Shown: positions 15,724 through 25,571 of the stretch, piece by piece
Layout: each line of letters begins with the position of its first letter
Position numbering within the stretch: position 1 is the first letter of the stretch
Assembly: GCF_000315235.1 (NCBI RefSeq)
Contig: NZ_BALG01000022.1
Coordinates: 1 to 32,774, forward strand
Origin: Paenibacillus popilliae ATCC 14706
GTDB lineage: Bacteria > Bacillota > Bacilli > Paenibacillales > Paenibacillaceae
Direction: 5' to 3'
DNA: 32,774 bases
Position numbers and translations under genes: made by a program
The notes under the pieces: generated by a model
What the model was told of the DNA's origin: nothing
Databases searched by the model: none
Seen by the model: only the letters and a program-made list of their open reading frames with translations

Positions 15724-17505
15724 ATGCTGTGGAGAAAATTTGCTGCTTACATGATGTTGTTCACTTTGGCATTCGGCTTGCTGCCCTGGATCGGCAAGGC
15801 GCCCGCGGCGCAGGCTGCCCAGGCGGCCTCGAAGATCGATGCCATGCTTGTTGTCGATGTGAGCCATTCGATGGATACGAGCGATAAAGACAAGATCGGC
15901 AACGAAGCGATGAAGATGTTCGTCGATATGCTGTCTTCCTCGGGAGACAAAGTCGGTATCGTCGCTTATACCGATACAATCGAGCGCGAGAAAGCGCTGC
16001 TGAATATTCAGTCCCAGGCGGACAAGGAGGATCTGAAGCAGTTCATCGACCAATTGAACCGCGGGCCCTATACCGACATCGCGGTCGGGGTGAAGGAAGC
16101 CGTCAAGGTGCTTCAGCAGGGATCTGACCCGGCCCATGATCCGATGATCGTGCTGCTGGCTGACGGCAACAACTACTTGAACAAGAACGGCGGTCGTACG
16201 CAGGCGGAGTCGGATCAGGAACTGAGCGCGGCGGTAGAAGAGGCGAAGCGGAAGGGCATCCCGATCTACACGATCGGCTTGAACGCTGACGGGCAGTTGA
16301 ATAAGGAAGCGCTGGCGGAATTGTCGCAGCAGACGAATGGCAAGTCGTTCGTCACGTCGTCCGCAGACGACCTGCCGCAAATATTGAGTGAAATTTTTGC
16401 CAGCCATCAGAAGCTGAAGATCGTTCCGGTCCAGTCGATCACCGGGAACGGGAGCTATCAGAACGTAACGGTGAACGTCCCGAACGCGAACGTGATGGAG
16501 GCCAATATTTCCATCATGTCCTTGAAGCCGGTCGAATGGAAGCTGTACGATCCGTCTGGCAAGGAGGTCGCGATTCCTTCGGATGACGTCCAGATGTCCC
16601 GTTCAAAGAGCTATTCGCTCCTGAAGCTGCTCCAACCGGGCCAGGGCGACTGGAAGCTGCAGGTCAAGGGGGCGGACAAGGACAGGATCGATATTAACCT
16701 TGTCTTCAACTACGATCTGGAGTTGACAATGGACCCGATTCCGTCCAAAACCTATCACAAGGGCGATAAAATCAAAATTGGTGCTTACTTGGCCAGCAAT
16801 GGCCAGCAGTTGCAGAACGATGCGCTGTACCGGAACATGAGCGCCGTGCTGAATGTCAAGGACCTCGACACCGGCGATACGGTCGATCTCCCCCTTAATC
16901 AGGCGGGCGACCGCTTCGAAGGGGAATTCGAGGTGAAGGACAAGCACGATTACGAGATCAAAGTAAGAGCGGAGGAGAAGAGCTTCTATCGGGAGACGGA
17001 GCCGGTCAAGGTGAGCGCCAAGCCGGCGGGTGCCGGGGCATCCGCTCAAGCGGGCGCAGGCGATGGAGAGGCGGACAAGCCGTTCCCGATGTGGATCGTC
17101 TATGCGGGCATCGGCCTTATCGTACTCGCTCTGGCCGCCGGGTTCCTCCTTGCGGCATGGAAGAAGGCGAGCCGCGGCTTCGTCGGCCAGATGGTCATCG
17201 AGATCCGCGATGAGAATACAGGAGAGAAGACCTATCCGCAATATAAGAAGCTGACTGCCTTCAAGGGCAAATTCACGCTCCATCAGATGTTGCAGCTGGC
17301 GCCCGAGTTCAAGGAGACTGAGAAGATGGTCTTTATGCCGGGCAAGAGCGATCGCATCCTGCTCAAAAACGGTTCGGCTGGGACGGTTGAAAAATCGGGC
17401 CGCGCCGTCGATGCGAGCAGCGGGCTGGAGCTGAAGAGCGGCGACCGGATTACAGTGCCGCTACAACAGGTTGATAAAACGGTCTGGCTTGAATACATTG
17501 TATAG
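15724..17505 (+). CDS. Secreted, membrane-anchored von Willebrand factor A (vWA) protein, first gene of the tubulin-like operon
   Basis: 593 residues. The signal peptide (1-33) ends in AQAA. The vWA domain (about 38-220) has a full metal site: DVSHS at 45-49, Thr117 in PYTDIA and the LLADG aspartate near 147. A beta-rich extracellular region follows to about 445. One membrane span (456-479) leads to a cytoplasmic tail of about 110 residues (IEIRDENTGEKTYPQYKKL, then LKSGDRITVPLQQ) that looks like a small FHA-like beta sandwich. The predicted topology therefore puts the MIDAS domain outside and a protein-binding module inside. A 55-base gap with GGGAGG leads to the tubulin-like gene. It probably links an extracellular ligand or cell-wall partner to the cytoplasmic machinery. 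Confidence 0.85.
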   Translation: MLWRKFAAYMMLFTLAFGLLPWIGKAPAAQAAQAASKIDAMLVVDVSHSMDTSDKDKIGNEAMKMFVDMLSSSGDKVGIVAYTDTIEREKALLNIQSQADKEDLKQFIDQLNRGPYTDIAVGVKEAVKVLQQGSDPAHDPMIVLLADGNNYLNKNGGRTQAESDQELSAAVEEAKRKGIPIYTIGLNADGQLNKEALAELSQQTNGKSFVTSSADDLPQILSEIFASHQKLKIVPVQSITGNGSYQNVTVNVPNANVMEANISIMSLKPVEWKLYDPSGKEVAIPSDDVQMSRSKSYSLLKLLQPGQGDWKLQVKGADKDRIDINLVFNYDLELTMDPIPSKTYHKGDKIKIGAYLASNGQQLQNDALYRNMSAVLNVKDLDTGDTVDLPLNQAGDRFEGEFEVKDKHDYEIKVRAEEKSFYRETEPVKVSAKPAGAGASAQAGAGDGEADKPFPMWIVYAGIGLIVLALAAGFLLAAWKKASRGFVGQMVIEIRDENTGEKTYPQYKKLTAFKGKFTLHQMLQLAPEFKETEKMVFMPGKSDRILLKNGSAGTVEKSGRAVDASSGLELKSGDRITVPLQQVDKTVWLEYIV

Positions 17506-17560
17506 ACCCGTTCCGCACGCCCGTTTTTGAACTCGAACTTATTGGGAGGAACATCCATTT

Positions 17561-20500
17561 ATGAAACCCATCGTCAGAGAACATATTCAACAATTGGACG
17601 TATCGCTGGGCGGAGGAATCGTCAGCGATAAGATCCGCGTCGACACGATCGACAATCCGATCCTGATTATCGGCTTGGGAGGGACCGGCATCGATGCGCT
17701 GCTGCGCTTGAAGTATCAGATCAACCGCAGATTCAAGCTGCCGGAGGATCCGATCTCGAAGAAGAAGCGCGAGAAGCCGGACAATGTAGAGTTCCTGGCA
17801 TTCGAGACGAACGAACAGGATCGCAACAAAAAATACCGCGGCATCGGACTCGATCCGCTCAATGAATTCGTGCTGCTGTCGAACGCCGAGATCGGCGGCC
17901 TGCTGCAGAACCGCAGCATCCTGGAGTCGTATATTACCGAGTGGCTGTCCCCTGAGCTGAGCATCACCGACGGAATGAACGGTGCCGCCGGCGTGCGCCA
18001 GGCGGGCCGCCTGCTGCTATTCACCAAGATCAATCATGTGGTGCAGGCGATTGACAAGAAGATTAAGACACTGTCCGTCGGCACGAACAAGAAGCTGATG
18101 GTATTTCTACTGTCCGGCTTGTCCGGGGGGACCGGCAGCGGCTGCTTCCTGGACATTTCCTACATTGTGCGGGGCATTATCGAGCGGGATTACGGCTCGG
18201 CGGGCATCGACCGCGTCCATACGCTCGGCTATCTGTTCACTCCGGACGTGAACCTGTCGAACAAGAGCCTGAGCGAGCATACGCGCGAATATATCAAGAA
18301 GAACGGCTACGCCGCGCTCAAGGAGCTTGATTACTGGATGAACGTCGACAGCCGCAGCGAGCGCTTCCGGCAGAAGTATGGCAACATCCTGACGGTCAAT
18401 TCTCCGCTGCCGCCGTTCAACCTGTGCCACCTGATCTCGGCGACGAATACGGAAGGGAAGCTGCTGGAGAACGCCTATGACTACTGCATGAACGTGACGG
18501 CCGAGAACATCACGAACTTCATGGCGAGTGAGGAGAAGCAGTCCGGCGAGGAGTTCGCGATTCACGATTACATCAGTAACATCCGCACGAATATCGCCCA
18601 GATGAACCGGGCGTATCCGGCCAATTACGAGTACAACATCATCGGCGCCTCGTCGGCCGTCCTGCCGCTCGAAGAGATGACGACCTATCTCGGGTACCGT
18701 CTGTTCCAGAAGATGGAGAAGATGTTCCAGCAGGCGCCGAGCCAGGAGGAGGTCGAGAAATTCGCCCGCAAGCTGGGCGTTGATCTCGACACGATGGCGA
18801 AGATGTTCGAATCGCGCGTGCCCGAGCCGCTGCCGGGCTACGAGAACAGCGAGCGCCTGAGCTATAACCATGTCATCAAAATGCAAGTCGTCAATATGGA
18901 TACGGAGCTGGAGCAGACGTTCCTGGCGCGGGCGCGCGAGGAATACATCAAGGCGAAGAAGCAGCTTCCCGGCGAGATCGTCGGCAGCTTCACCGATCAG
19001 ATCCGGCGGATGTTCCTACATCCGGAGCAGGGGCCGTTCTATGTATCCCGTCTCCTCTACACGGAGAAGGGCTTCTGTCTGTTGAAAATGCTGCTCTCCT
19101 ACATCGAGACGCTGCGCGAGAATCTGCATCATCTTCCGCGCGATATCGAAGCAGCGCAGGAGCAGGCGGACGAGCGCCTCGGCGATGCAAAGAGCGCCTT
19201 TATTTCTAAGGACAAAAAGAAAAATAGGTACATCGAAGCCAAAATTCAGGAATATTGGCTGCATGCCGATGTGGAGCGCACGGAGCAGATGATCGAGTTT
19301 TATGAGGATCTGTACCAACTGCTGAACCAGGAGAACAACCGGATTTATAGCATCTATACCGAAATATTGAACGCGCTCAACTCCATCTTCGAGAAGAACG
19401 GCGACATTCTGATCCATGGCGAGGAGCAAGCCGACCATAAAGGAAACCGGACCTATTACTGGAATATCGTCAGCGTGCCGGACATCTCGAAGGTCATCAG
19501 TAATTTGATGGATCAGAAGGAAGTCGACGACCTGATTCGGGACTTCTCGCTAGAGCTGCTGAACCATTCGAATCAGTGGATCAAGGAGCAGGAGCTCGAT
19601 ATCGTCAGCTCGATCTCGGATTTCCTGTCGGACAAGTTCGGCGATCTGATTACGCAATCGATGGAGGAGTTCCTTATCATGAAGTTCGGCCACGACGAGT
19701 CGATCGACAAGTTCGTCGAGCGCCAGATCGCGAGCAAGCTGGATGACGAGGCGGTTCCGGTGTTCCATCTGAGCAACAGCTCGGGCAATCTGCATTTTCC
19801 GCGCTGGGGCTTCGTGTCGGTGCCCGTCAAGGCGCCGAGTATTCTCAAAGGGATCCGCAATTATCAGAACAATGCGGTAGGCAAGTCGAACTTTACCGTC
19901 AAGGAGAGCGAGGTGAAGAATCGCATCTTCTGGCTGAATACGCATAACGGGGTGCCGCTCTTCGTCTACACGCCGCTCCAAGTGTACGAGGAGAGCTACG
20001 AGCGCACGATTCTCGACAAGGAAGGCATCGGCCGCCATCTCGTGCAGACCGACAAGGCGAACTGGACTTATCTTCCTTCCCCGATTCCGGAGCAGGCTTG
20101 GGGAGATACGTACCTGAACGAACGGGTGCAGAAATACAACGCCCGCGTCCGCGCCGAGTTCGAGCGGGGCTTCCGCTTCAAGGCCGTCATCGAGAAGGGG
20201 ATGGACGATAATACGAGCAACCGTTATACCGTCGTCTTTACGAAGCCGTTCAACCTCGATGAGATGCTCAAAGGCTTCGATCTGCAGATCCAGGCCGTGA
20301 AGCCGAATCTCGGGGAAGTGAAGCGCGCTTACCTGGATTTGAAGCGGCTGCTAGAAGAGGGGCTGGAGCAGGAAGGGAGCAAAGATATCTTCGGCAGCAT
20401 GAACGAGGAACTGGCGAAGGACAATCTGATCCGCTCGCCGGAGCTCATTATGCGCTTGCGCGAGGAACTGGCCAAGTATGAGGCGATTGAGGCGAAGATG

Positions 20501-20950
20501 GCGGAGTTCGAACAGCTCCTCAATCTGCATAAGGATGAGGAGAAGTGGCAGGATCAATTTATCGAAGCGATGTACACCGGAACGATCTGCAAAAAAGGCG
20601 CGCTCTATGTGTATGACCGCGACGAGGAAGAGGAAGCGTGGGATCCGTTCGCCAATCTGATGAAGAGCCTGGATTTTGTCGAGTACGAGGTCTATGAGCA
20701 TTTCCGCGGTCTGGATGAGAAGCATCGCGGGGCGCTGCTGCGCAAAGCGGCTCGCCGCGCCGCCGAGATGACGGCGACGGAGGACGTCACTTTGCTGCTG
20801 GCGAAGCTGGATGAGTTGTACGCGGCGTCCCTGGAAGCCCGCGAGCGGCTGGAATTCGAGAAAATCGAGCTGGCACACGGGGAGGATGCATACCAGTTTT
20901 ACAAGCAGTTGACGACCAAGCTGAATGCCATTCGGAGAAAGTTGAAGTAA
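17561..20950 (+). CDS. Large tubulin/FtsZ-like GTPase (Tubulin_2 type)
   Basis: 1129 residues, cytoplasmic, no membrane span. The N-terminal strand and G-loop LIIGLGGTGIDALLRL (about 35-50) and the tubulin signature SGLSGGTGSG at 185-194 match the GTP-binding loops of the tubulin/FtsZ superfamily. AAGVRQAGR (about 143-150), AALKELDYWM (251-260) and LISATNTEG (291-299) fit the bacterial tubulin-like family of about 1100 residues. After residue 370 come long helical and mixed regions with no domain I can name. It is about three times the length of FtsZ, so it is not a cell-division FtsZ. It probably binds GTP and may polymerise. The next gene starts 1 base after its stop, so the two products are probably made together. 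Confidence 0.88.
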   Translation: MKPIVREHIQQLDVSLGGGIVSDKIRVDTIDNPILIIGLGGTGIDALLRLKYQINRRFKLPEDPISKKKREKPDNVEFLAFETNEQDRNKKYRGIGLDPLNEFVLLSNAEIGGLLQNRSILESYITEWLSPELSITDGMNGAAGVRQAGRLLLFTKINHVVQAIDKKIKTLSVGTNKKLMVFLLSGLSGGTGSGCFLDISYIVRGIIERDYGSAGIDRVHTLGYLFTPDVNLSNKSLSEHTREYIKKNGYAALKELDYWMNVDSRSERFRQKYGNILTVNSPLPPFNLCHLISATNTEGKLLENAYDYCMNVTAENITNFMASEEKQSGEEFAIHDYISNIRTNIAQMNRAYPANYEYNIIGASSAVLPLEEMTTYLGYRLFQKMEKMFQQAPSQEEVEKFARKLGVDLDTMAKMFESRVPEPLPGYENSERLSYNHVIKMQVVNMDTELEQTFLARAREEYIKAKKQLPGEIVGSFTDQIRRMFLHPEQGPFYVSRLLYTEKGFCLLKMLLSYIETLRENLHHLPRDIEAAQEQADERLGDAKSAFISKDKKKNRYIEAKIQEYWLHADVERTEQMIEFYEDLYQLLNQENNRIYSIYTEILNALNSIFEKNGDILIHGEEQADHKGNRTYYWNIVSVPDISKVISNLMDQKEVDDLIRDFSLELLNHSNQWIKEQELDIVSSISDFLSDKFGDLITQSMEEFLIMKFGHDESIDKFVERQIASKLDDEAVPVFHLSNSSGNLHFPRWGFVSVPVKAPSILKGIRNYQNNAVGKSNFTVKESEVKNRIFWLNTHNGVPLFVYTPLQVYEESYERTILDKEGIGRHLVQTDKANWTYLPSPIPEQAWGDTYLNERVQKYNARVRAEFERGFRFKAVIEKGMDDNTSNRYTVVFTKPFNLDEMLKGFDLQIQAVKPNLGEVKRAYLDLKRLLEEGLEQEGSKDIFGSMNEELAKDNLIRSPELIMRLREELAKYEAIEAKMAEFEQLLNLHKDEEKWQDQFIEAMYTGTICKKGALYVYDRDEEEEAWDPFANLMKSLDFVEYEVYEHFRGLDEKHRGALLRKAARRAAEMTATEDVTLLLAKLDELYAASLEARERLEFEKIELAHGEDAYQFYKQLTTKLNAIRRKLK

Positions 20951-20951
20951 G

Positions 20952-23381
20952 ATGATGACGCACACCATGTTGGAAAGGTTCGCAACCGAATATGCGCGCG
21001 ACGAGGATCGGCTCAGCGGCCGGGACGACAACCAGAGCAGCATTCATTATCCGACGGTGTTCCTCTTCATCGGCGACAAGGCGGGGGACGCGATCGAGCC
21101 GATGATCCGGATCAATGAGCGGAAATGGGATAACAGCGCCGGCGTCATGTACGTGCACGCGACGGACCGGGGCCAAGGTGAGGAAGCTTCCGGCGATGAC
21201 GCAGACGGTCCTGCCGCCGGCAGCGCCGCTTCCGCACGGCATGGCGCAGAATCCGGCGGCAGCGTCGCCCGGCTCGTGCTTCCGCTCCGCGGCAGCGACA
21301 GCCGCAAGACGATGCGCTACGATGTGCACCGCCAGTTCTACGAGGAGAAGCGCGGCCTGCTTGAGCTCAACCGTACCTTGCGGAAGGTGAGCAGCGATAT
21401 CGCGGAGTACGGCCGCCTCTATGCCTCCTTCGATCGGATTCATCTGGCGGTCATTACGCAAGCCGATGATCCGCTCAATGTGCTGGTGCCGGAAATGACG
21501 CTGCTGGCGGAAGCGATTTTCCAGCAATCGTTCAAGTCGGTACAGACGGATCTGTACGCGCTCATCCGCGAGCGGGAACAGGCGGAAGCCTTCGGCTATG
21601 CCAGCTCGGTGGGGGTGGCGTTCCTGCGTGAGCTCGATGATATGCAGAGTCCAGACTATTCATTCTCGGCCCCGCTGCATGTGACGGAAGACGGGATTGC
21701 GATCGAGGTGACGCATCCCGCTGCACCGTTATTCGATCTCGTCTATGTGCTGACGGACAAAAATGAACGCGGCATGTCGTCCTTCGATGAGGAAGACAAT
21801 TACGAGATCATTTGCCATATGAACCTGTTGAAGAACCGGAAGCGGATCGACTCGGCCGAAGCGCATGGAATGGATAGCTACAACAATACCTCCCTGCGCA
21901 ACAATCTGATGACCGAATCCGGCCGGATTGGGTTCGTCTCGGCGGGATTCTCGAAGGTGAAGCGCCCGAATCATTCGATTGCGCTTGCCGTACTGTATCA
22001 TTTCTGCTGTCAGTTGACGGAGCGGATGAAGGGCGGACCCGAACGGACGGCGGCGGAGAAGCTGGCCTGGTTCGGGCTGGACCCGAAAGCGATAGCGGAC
22101 CGGGTCGATCAAGCGGTCCCGGACGAGGAGCGGCTCCGCGACATGAACGGCATGATGACGCATGGCGTCAGCTTCAGCCAATTGAAGCGCATGACGCTGC
22201 GCGAAGCCGAGGAAGCGCTGTTCGGCAACGGATGCATCGCTTTTTTTCGGGATAATTATGAACGGGCTGCTAAGAGCGCGATCCGGCAGTTGCCGGATGA
22301 CGAGCTGCATGATAGGGTCGCTGAGCGTCTGGCCGCCCAGGCGGAACCCGGCTTCTATCAGGTGTACGCCTGGACGAACGAGGCCGAGGAAGCGGGCAGC
22401 GTCTGGCCGCTTCTGCACGGCCGCATCCGCGAGGCGGAAAGAGCGCGGGAAGCGGCGCAATCGAAGCTGGAGCAGAAGTATGGCGAGACGGTGGAGGAGC
22501 AATCGTTCCAGCGGCTGCTGCTGATGGACAAGCATAATGTGCGCAGCTTCATCCGCACCTTTTTCGACACCGTGTACCGCCAGAAGCTGGAGGTGCTGCG
22601 GCTGGAGACGGAGCTGCGGCTGTACCGGAAATATGAAGCGGAGCTGGAACGGCTGCACGCGATCTACAAGCAGTACGTGCAGCAGATGGAGTCGCTCGAG
22701 CGGACGCTCCGGGAAGCGGCGATCGGCAGCATCCGCCAGGCCGATGATTATATCGGCCAAAATATTATGGCGTATTATGAACGGGTGACGGCGGACGTCA
22801 TGCGGGACATCGAGGCGAAGCGGGGGCCGGGCGCCTTTGGCGAAGCGCGGTATATGGGCAGCGTTTCCCGCCTGCTGGAGCAGGGAACGGAAGCACTGGC
22901 CGCGCGGCTGTGCGAGGTGTGCCAGGATCACATCCTCACTGCGGCTCCGTTCAAGCAGACGTTCGAGGAAGAGCTGCTGCGGCGGGCGAACGTGACGATC
23001 GACTACAGCAACCGGGAGGTGCTGTCGCAAGACGAGCTGTTCAAGAAGCTGTACCGAACCCTGGAGGAGCATGCCGGCATTCATATCCGCCTGCTCGATT
23101 ATACGCATAAGCACCGCTACGAGGAGAAATATTTCTTCGGCGACGCGACGAGCGAATTTATGCGGTATGCGCTGAACGAGGAGGAGACGTCGCGCATCTA
23201 CAAGCTCGGCTGCGTGCACGAGAAGCGAAGCAGCGGGGTGGAGAAGCTGAACATGATGGGCGGCTTCCGCGTCGAGGACCTTATGTATTACCGGAACGGC
23301 AAAATGTACTACGAGAGCTATGTGCAGAACGGGTACCGATTTCACGGCATCGATCCTGAACTGCGGCCGCCTGTCCGTTAA
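20952..23381 (+). CDS. Degenerate tubulin-like partner protein (no GTP loop), large coiled-coil region
   Basis: 809 residues. Its middle runs parallel to the preceding protein: FDLVYVLTDKNERG (261-274) against FNLCHLISATNTEG, then GFVSAGFSKVKRPNHSIALA (327-346) against NIIGASSAVLPLEEMTTYLG, each followed by a helix of similar length. The N-terminal strand VFLFIGDKAGDAIEP sits where the G-loop should be but lacks GGTG, and no GGTGSG signature exists. I therefore read it as a catalytically dead tubulin-like paralogue; this is inference from hand alignment. An acidic, glycine- and alanine-rich linker lies at about 75-103. A long coiled coil spans roughly 490-590. The gene begins 1 base after the tubulin-like stop, which implies fixed stoichiometry, perhaps a heterodimer. 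A 241-base GC-rich gap without a gene follows. Confidence 0.78.
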   Translation: MMTHTMLERFATEYARDEDRLSGRDDNQSSIHYPTVFLFIGDKAGDAIEPMIRINERKWDNSAGVMYVHATDRGQGEEASGDDADGPAAGSAASARHGAESGGSVARLVLPLRGSDSRKTMRYDVHRQFYEEKRGLLELNRTLRKVSSDIAEYGRLYASFDRIHLAVITQADDPLNVLVPEMTLLAEAIFQQSFKSVQTDLYALIREREQAEAFGYASSVGVAFLRELDDMQSPDYSFSAPLHVTEDGIAIEVTHPAAPLFDLVYVLTDKNERGMSSFDEEDNYEIICHMNLLKNRKRIDSAEAHGMDSYNNTSLRNNLMTESGRIGFVSAGFSKVKRPNHSIALAVLYHFCCQLTERMKGGPERTAAEKLAWFGLDPKAIADRVDQAVPDEERLRDMNGMMTHGVSFSQLKRMTLREAEEALFGNGCIAFFRDNYERAAKSAIRQLPDDELHDRVAERLAAQAEPGFYQVYAWTNEAEEAGSVWPLLHGRIREAERAREAAQSKLEQKYGETVEEQSFQRLLLMDKHNVRSFIRTFFDTVYRQKLEVLRLETELRLYRKYEAELERLHAIYKQYVQQMESLERTLREAAIGSIRQADDYIGQNIMAYYERVTADVMRDIEAKRGPGAFGEARYMGSVSRLLEQGTEALAARLCEVCQDHILTAAPFKQTFEEELLRRANVTIDYSNREVLSQDELFKKLYRTLEEHAGIHIRLLDYTHKHRYEEKYFFGDATSEFMRYALNEEETSRIYKLGCVHEKRSSGVEKLNMMGGFRVEDLMYYRNGKMYYESYVQNGYRFHGIDPELRPPVR

Positions 23382-23622
23382 GCCGGGCATGCCGGGTGAA
23401 TGTCCGCCGGGCTTCCGTGTGGGACAGCGGACGTTCGGTACAGACTGCTGCCGTTCCCGGAGGGGGATGGCGGGGAAGTGGAATGTGGCACATCCTTCCG
23501 AAGGGCAGCAAGCGGTGTCCAACCCAGCGTACTGGCATGGAGCAGGTCATGGCGATGACCTTAACGGATACGTAAAACCGGCCTTTATGAACACGTATTT
23601 TATGTGAGAGGATGCTATATGT

Positions 23623-24903
23623 ATGCAGCGAAAAGTAAATTGGCTTATGGTGCTATTCAGCCTGATCGGGGGCGCCGTCGGCTGGGCCGCCGGGGAGTGG
23701 CTGTTGGGCCGCCTGCATGGCCAATGGCCGGATGTCGTAGTGAGCGGGCTCTACTTCGGGGTTATCGCCCTATTTATCGGCCTGGCCTGCCTGACGGCCG
23801 AGATGATCTCGCCCCGGCTGAATGGCCCATCGTGGCGGCAGCGGTATGCGGGCACGTCGTGGCTGGTGCTCGTGCCCGCGACGCTCGTCCTGCTGTTCAT
23901 CGCGGGCCTGGCGCTCGAAGCGGCGTACCAGATCGAAGCGGGTGGCGTCAAGACGGTCAAAAATATCGTGCTCGTAATTGACAATTCGGGCAGCATGGAG
24001 CAGACGGATCCGAACCAGGATCGCTATGAAGCGGCCAAACGGATGATCGAAGAGATGGATCGGGACAAGCGGGTAGCTGTGTTTGTATTTAACGACAGCG
24101 TGGATCTCCTTCAGCCTTTTGTGCAAGTGAAGGATCAGGTTGTCAAGGAAGAGCTGTTCGCCAAGATCGATGCACTCCAGCCGACACAGGGCGGTACGGA
24201 TATCGGCCTGTCTCTATCCGAAGCGATGAAGCATATCAAGGACAACCCGAATGATTCGCGCGGCACGATGGTCGTGCTGCTGTCGGACGGCTTCAGCGAA
24301 GTGAACACGAACGAAGCGCTCGCCGACTATAAGGCCCAGCATATTGCCGTTCACACGATCGGCCTTAGTCTGGTCGAGGCGGAAGGCGCGGGCCTGCTGC
24401 GTCGGATCGCGGATGAGACCGGCGGCCAGTACTACGATGTATCCACAGCGAACGAGCTAGCGTTCGTCTTCGAGAAGATCTACAGCAGCATCGGGGAGCG
24501 AACGCTGGTGACGGAGCGTTCCGGGCCGCTTCGGGACAGCGGCTATTATATGGCGCTGCATGTCATCGCTTTGGCGCTTATCGGAACGGCGCTCGGCTTG
24601 TCGCTCGGCCTCGTGTTCGACAACCGCTATCTCGCCAAGAGCTTCGGGATCGGCGGCGCGGTGGCGGGGCTGCTAGCCGGTCTCCTGCTGGAGGCCGGCT
24701 TGTCCGGACGGCCGCTTACGGACGGCGCTGTGCGTCTGGGCGCCGATCTGGTGCTGGCGGGGGTCATCGCGCTGTTCTCGCTGATCGTGCCTGTGCAGGA
24801 GAACCAGCGGCAGCGGGAAGGCCGCCAGTGGAAAGGACCGGCGGAGAATGAAGGAAGCAGCCTGTCCGAATGGCAATCTGATCGGAGCAGTCACGGATTT
24901 TAG
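23623..24903 (+). CDS. Polytopic membrane protein with an extracytoplasmic vWA domain
   Basis: 426 residues. Three N-terminal membrane spans (about 5-28, 38-62, 77-103) are followed by a vWA domain (about 112-285) with an intact metal site: DNSGS at 120-124, Thr in QGGTDIG near 198 and Asp in LLSDGFSE near 225. Three more spans follow (about 308-332, 340-360, 367-388), then a polar tail. With three spans before it, the vWA domain probably lies on one face between two membrane bundles; a BatA-like layout is similar but not the same. GAGAGG (about 23606-23611) lies before the ATG. The start is 241 bases from the previous stop, so an internal promoter is possible. It is the second vWA protein of the locus, and its job may be to sense or assemble. 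Confidence 0.85.
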   Translation: MQRKVNWLMVLFSLIGGAVGWAAGEWLLGRLHGQWPDVVVSGLYFGVIALFIGLACLTAEMISPRLNGPSWRQRYAGTSWLVLVPATLVLLFIAGLALEAAYQIEAGGVKTVKNIVLVIDNSGSMEQTDPNQDRYEAAKRMIEEMDRDKRVAVFVFNDSVDLLQPFVQVKDQVVKEELFAKIDALQPTQGGTDIGLSLSEAMKHIKDNPNDSRGTMVVLLSDGFSEVNTNEALADYKAQHIAVHTIGLSLVEAEGAGLLRRIADETGGQYYDVSTANELAFVFEKIYSSIGERTLVTERSGPLRDSGYYMALHVIALALIGTALGLSLGLVFDNRYLAKSFGIGGAVAGLLAGLLLEAGLSGRPLTDGAVRLGADLVLAGVIALFSLIVPVQENQRQREGRQWKGPAENEGSSLSEWQSDRSSHGF

Positions 24904-24922
24904 TGTGGGGAGGCCATGACAA

Positions 24923-25558
24923 ATGCATTATACGGAAGCGGGTCCTAAGACGCCGGTTATCCGCGAACTGACATATCGAATTGACGAAGAGCGATGTACG
25001 TTGCACTGGCTATGGCCCGATACGATCCAGGCGGTCTATGTGCACAAGGCGTCTGCGGAGCGCCCGGCGGCCGAGCGCCCGCGGGCGGCGGAACTGAAGC
25101 TGTACACGAGAGACGAGTACAAAGCCAACAACGGGTACCATGACCGGATGGAAGGGATCGGGCGGATCGTCTACACCATCTACGCCTGTCTGTTGCAGGC
25201 GGGCGGATCGCAACTTGTCATCCAGCCGGATGGCGGGAACCGGATCGCGCTGAGCACAGGCCGGGCGAGAATCTTGTACTCGATCCGCTATAAAGGCGGC
25301 TGGTTCAAAAAATTCAAAACGGCGCAAATCCAAGTGACGGTAGAGGTGCCGCTGCCTGCGGATGTGCTGTGCTATGTGAAGAAGCACGGCGGCTATCCCG
25401 CCAGCAAAGACGACGGAACGGTCTACCCGTTCGTCGAGCCGTTCGCCCCGGGACGGAACGTGCTGCCGGAGATCGAGATCGGGAAGGACGATGAGATTCG
25501 GCTCTTCTTCACCGACGGCCGCCAATATGGCCAGCTATACGAGTTGATACCGGAATGA
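24923..25558 (+). CDS. Beta-rich protein of unknown function in the tubulin-like locus
   Basis: 211 residues, no signal peptide or membrane span. Alternating strand patterns (RCTLHWLWP, QAVYVHKA, RIVYTIYACLL, RILYSIRYKG, IQVTVEVPLP) suggest one or two beta-sandwich domains of the fibronectin type. No catalytic motif is visible. It starts 20 bases after the membrane vWA gene, with GTGGGGAGG upstream, and its stop is 13 bases before the TTG of the GTPase gene, so it is inside the operon. Its N-terminal half (about 45-60) has an alanine-, arginine- and proline-rich insert. It may be an adaptor between the vWA membrane protein and the GTPase, but this rests only on position. Confidence 0.72.
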   Translation: MHYTEAGPKTPVIRELTYRIDEERCTLHWLWPDTIQAVYVHKASAERPAAERPRAAELKLYTRDEYKANNGYHDRMEGIGRIVYTIYACLLQAGGSQLVIQPDGGNRIALSTGRARILYSIRYKGGWFKKFKTAQIQVTVEVPLPADVLCYVKKHGGYPASKDDGTVYPFVEPFAPGRNVLPEIEIGKDDEIRLFFTDGRQYGQLYELIPE

Positions 25559-25571
25559 GGAGGGGAAGTCA

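Noticed and set aside
15640-18886. Several 220-260 codon minus-strand frames across the vWA and tubulin-like genes
   Set aside because: Antisense shadows of genes with clear motifs; no ribosome sites or domains.
17561-20950. Cell-division FtsZ
   Set aside because: About three times too long, different region after residue 200, and no division genes nearby.
21729-23522. 597-codon open frame on the minus strand
   Set aside because: It lies antisense to the tubulin-like partner gene; low-complexity composition rich in H, Q, R and L is typical of the opposite strand of a GC-rich gene, and there is no family motif.
23382-23622. A small gene in the gap before the membrane vWA gene
   Set aside because: The frames there have no ribosome site and no recognisable pattern; GC-rich chance frames.
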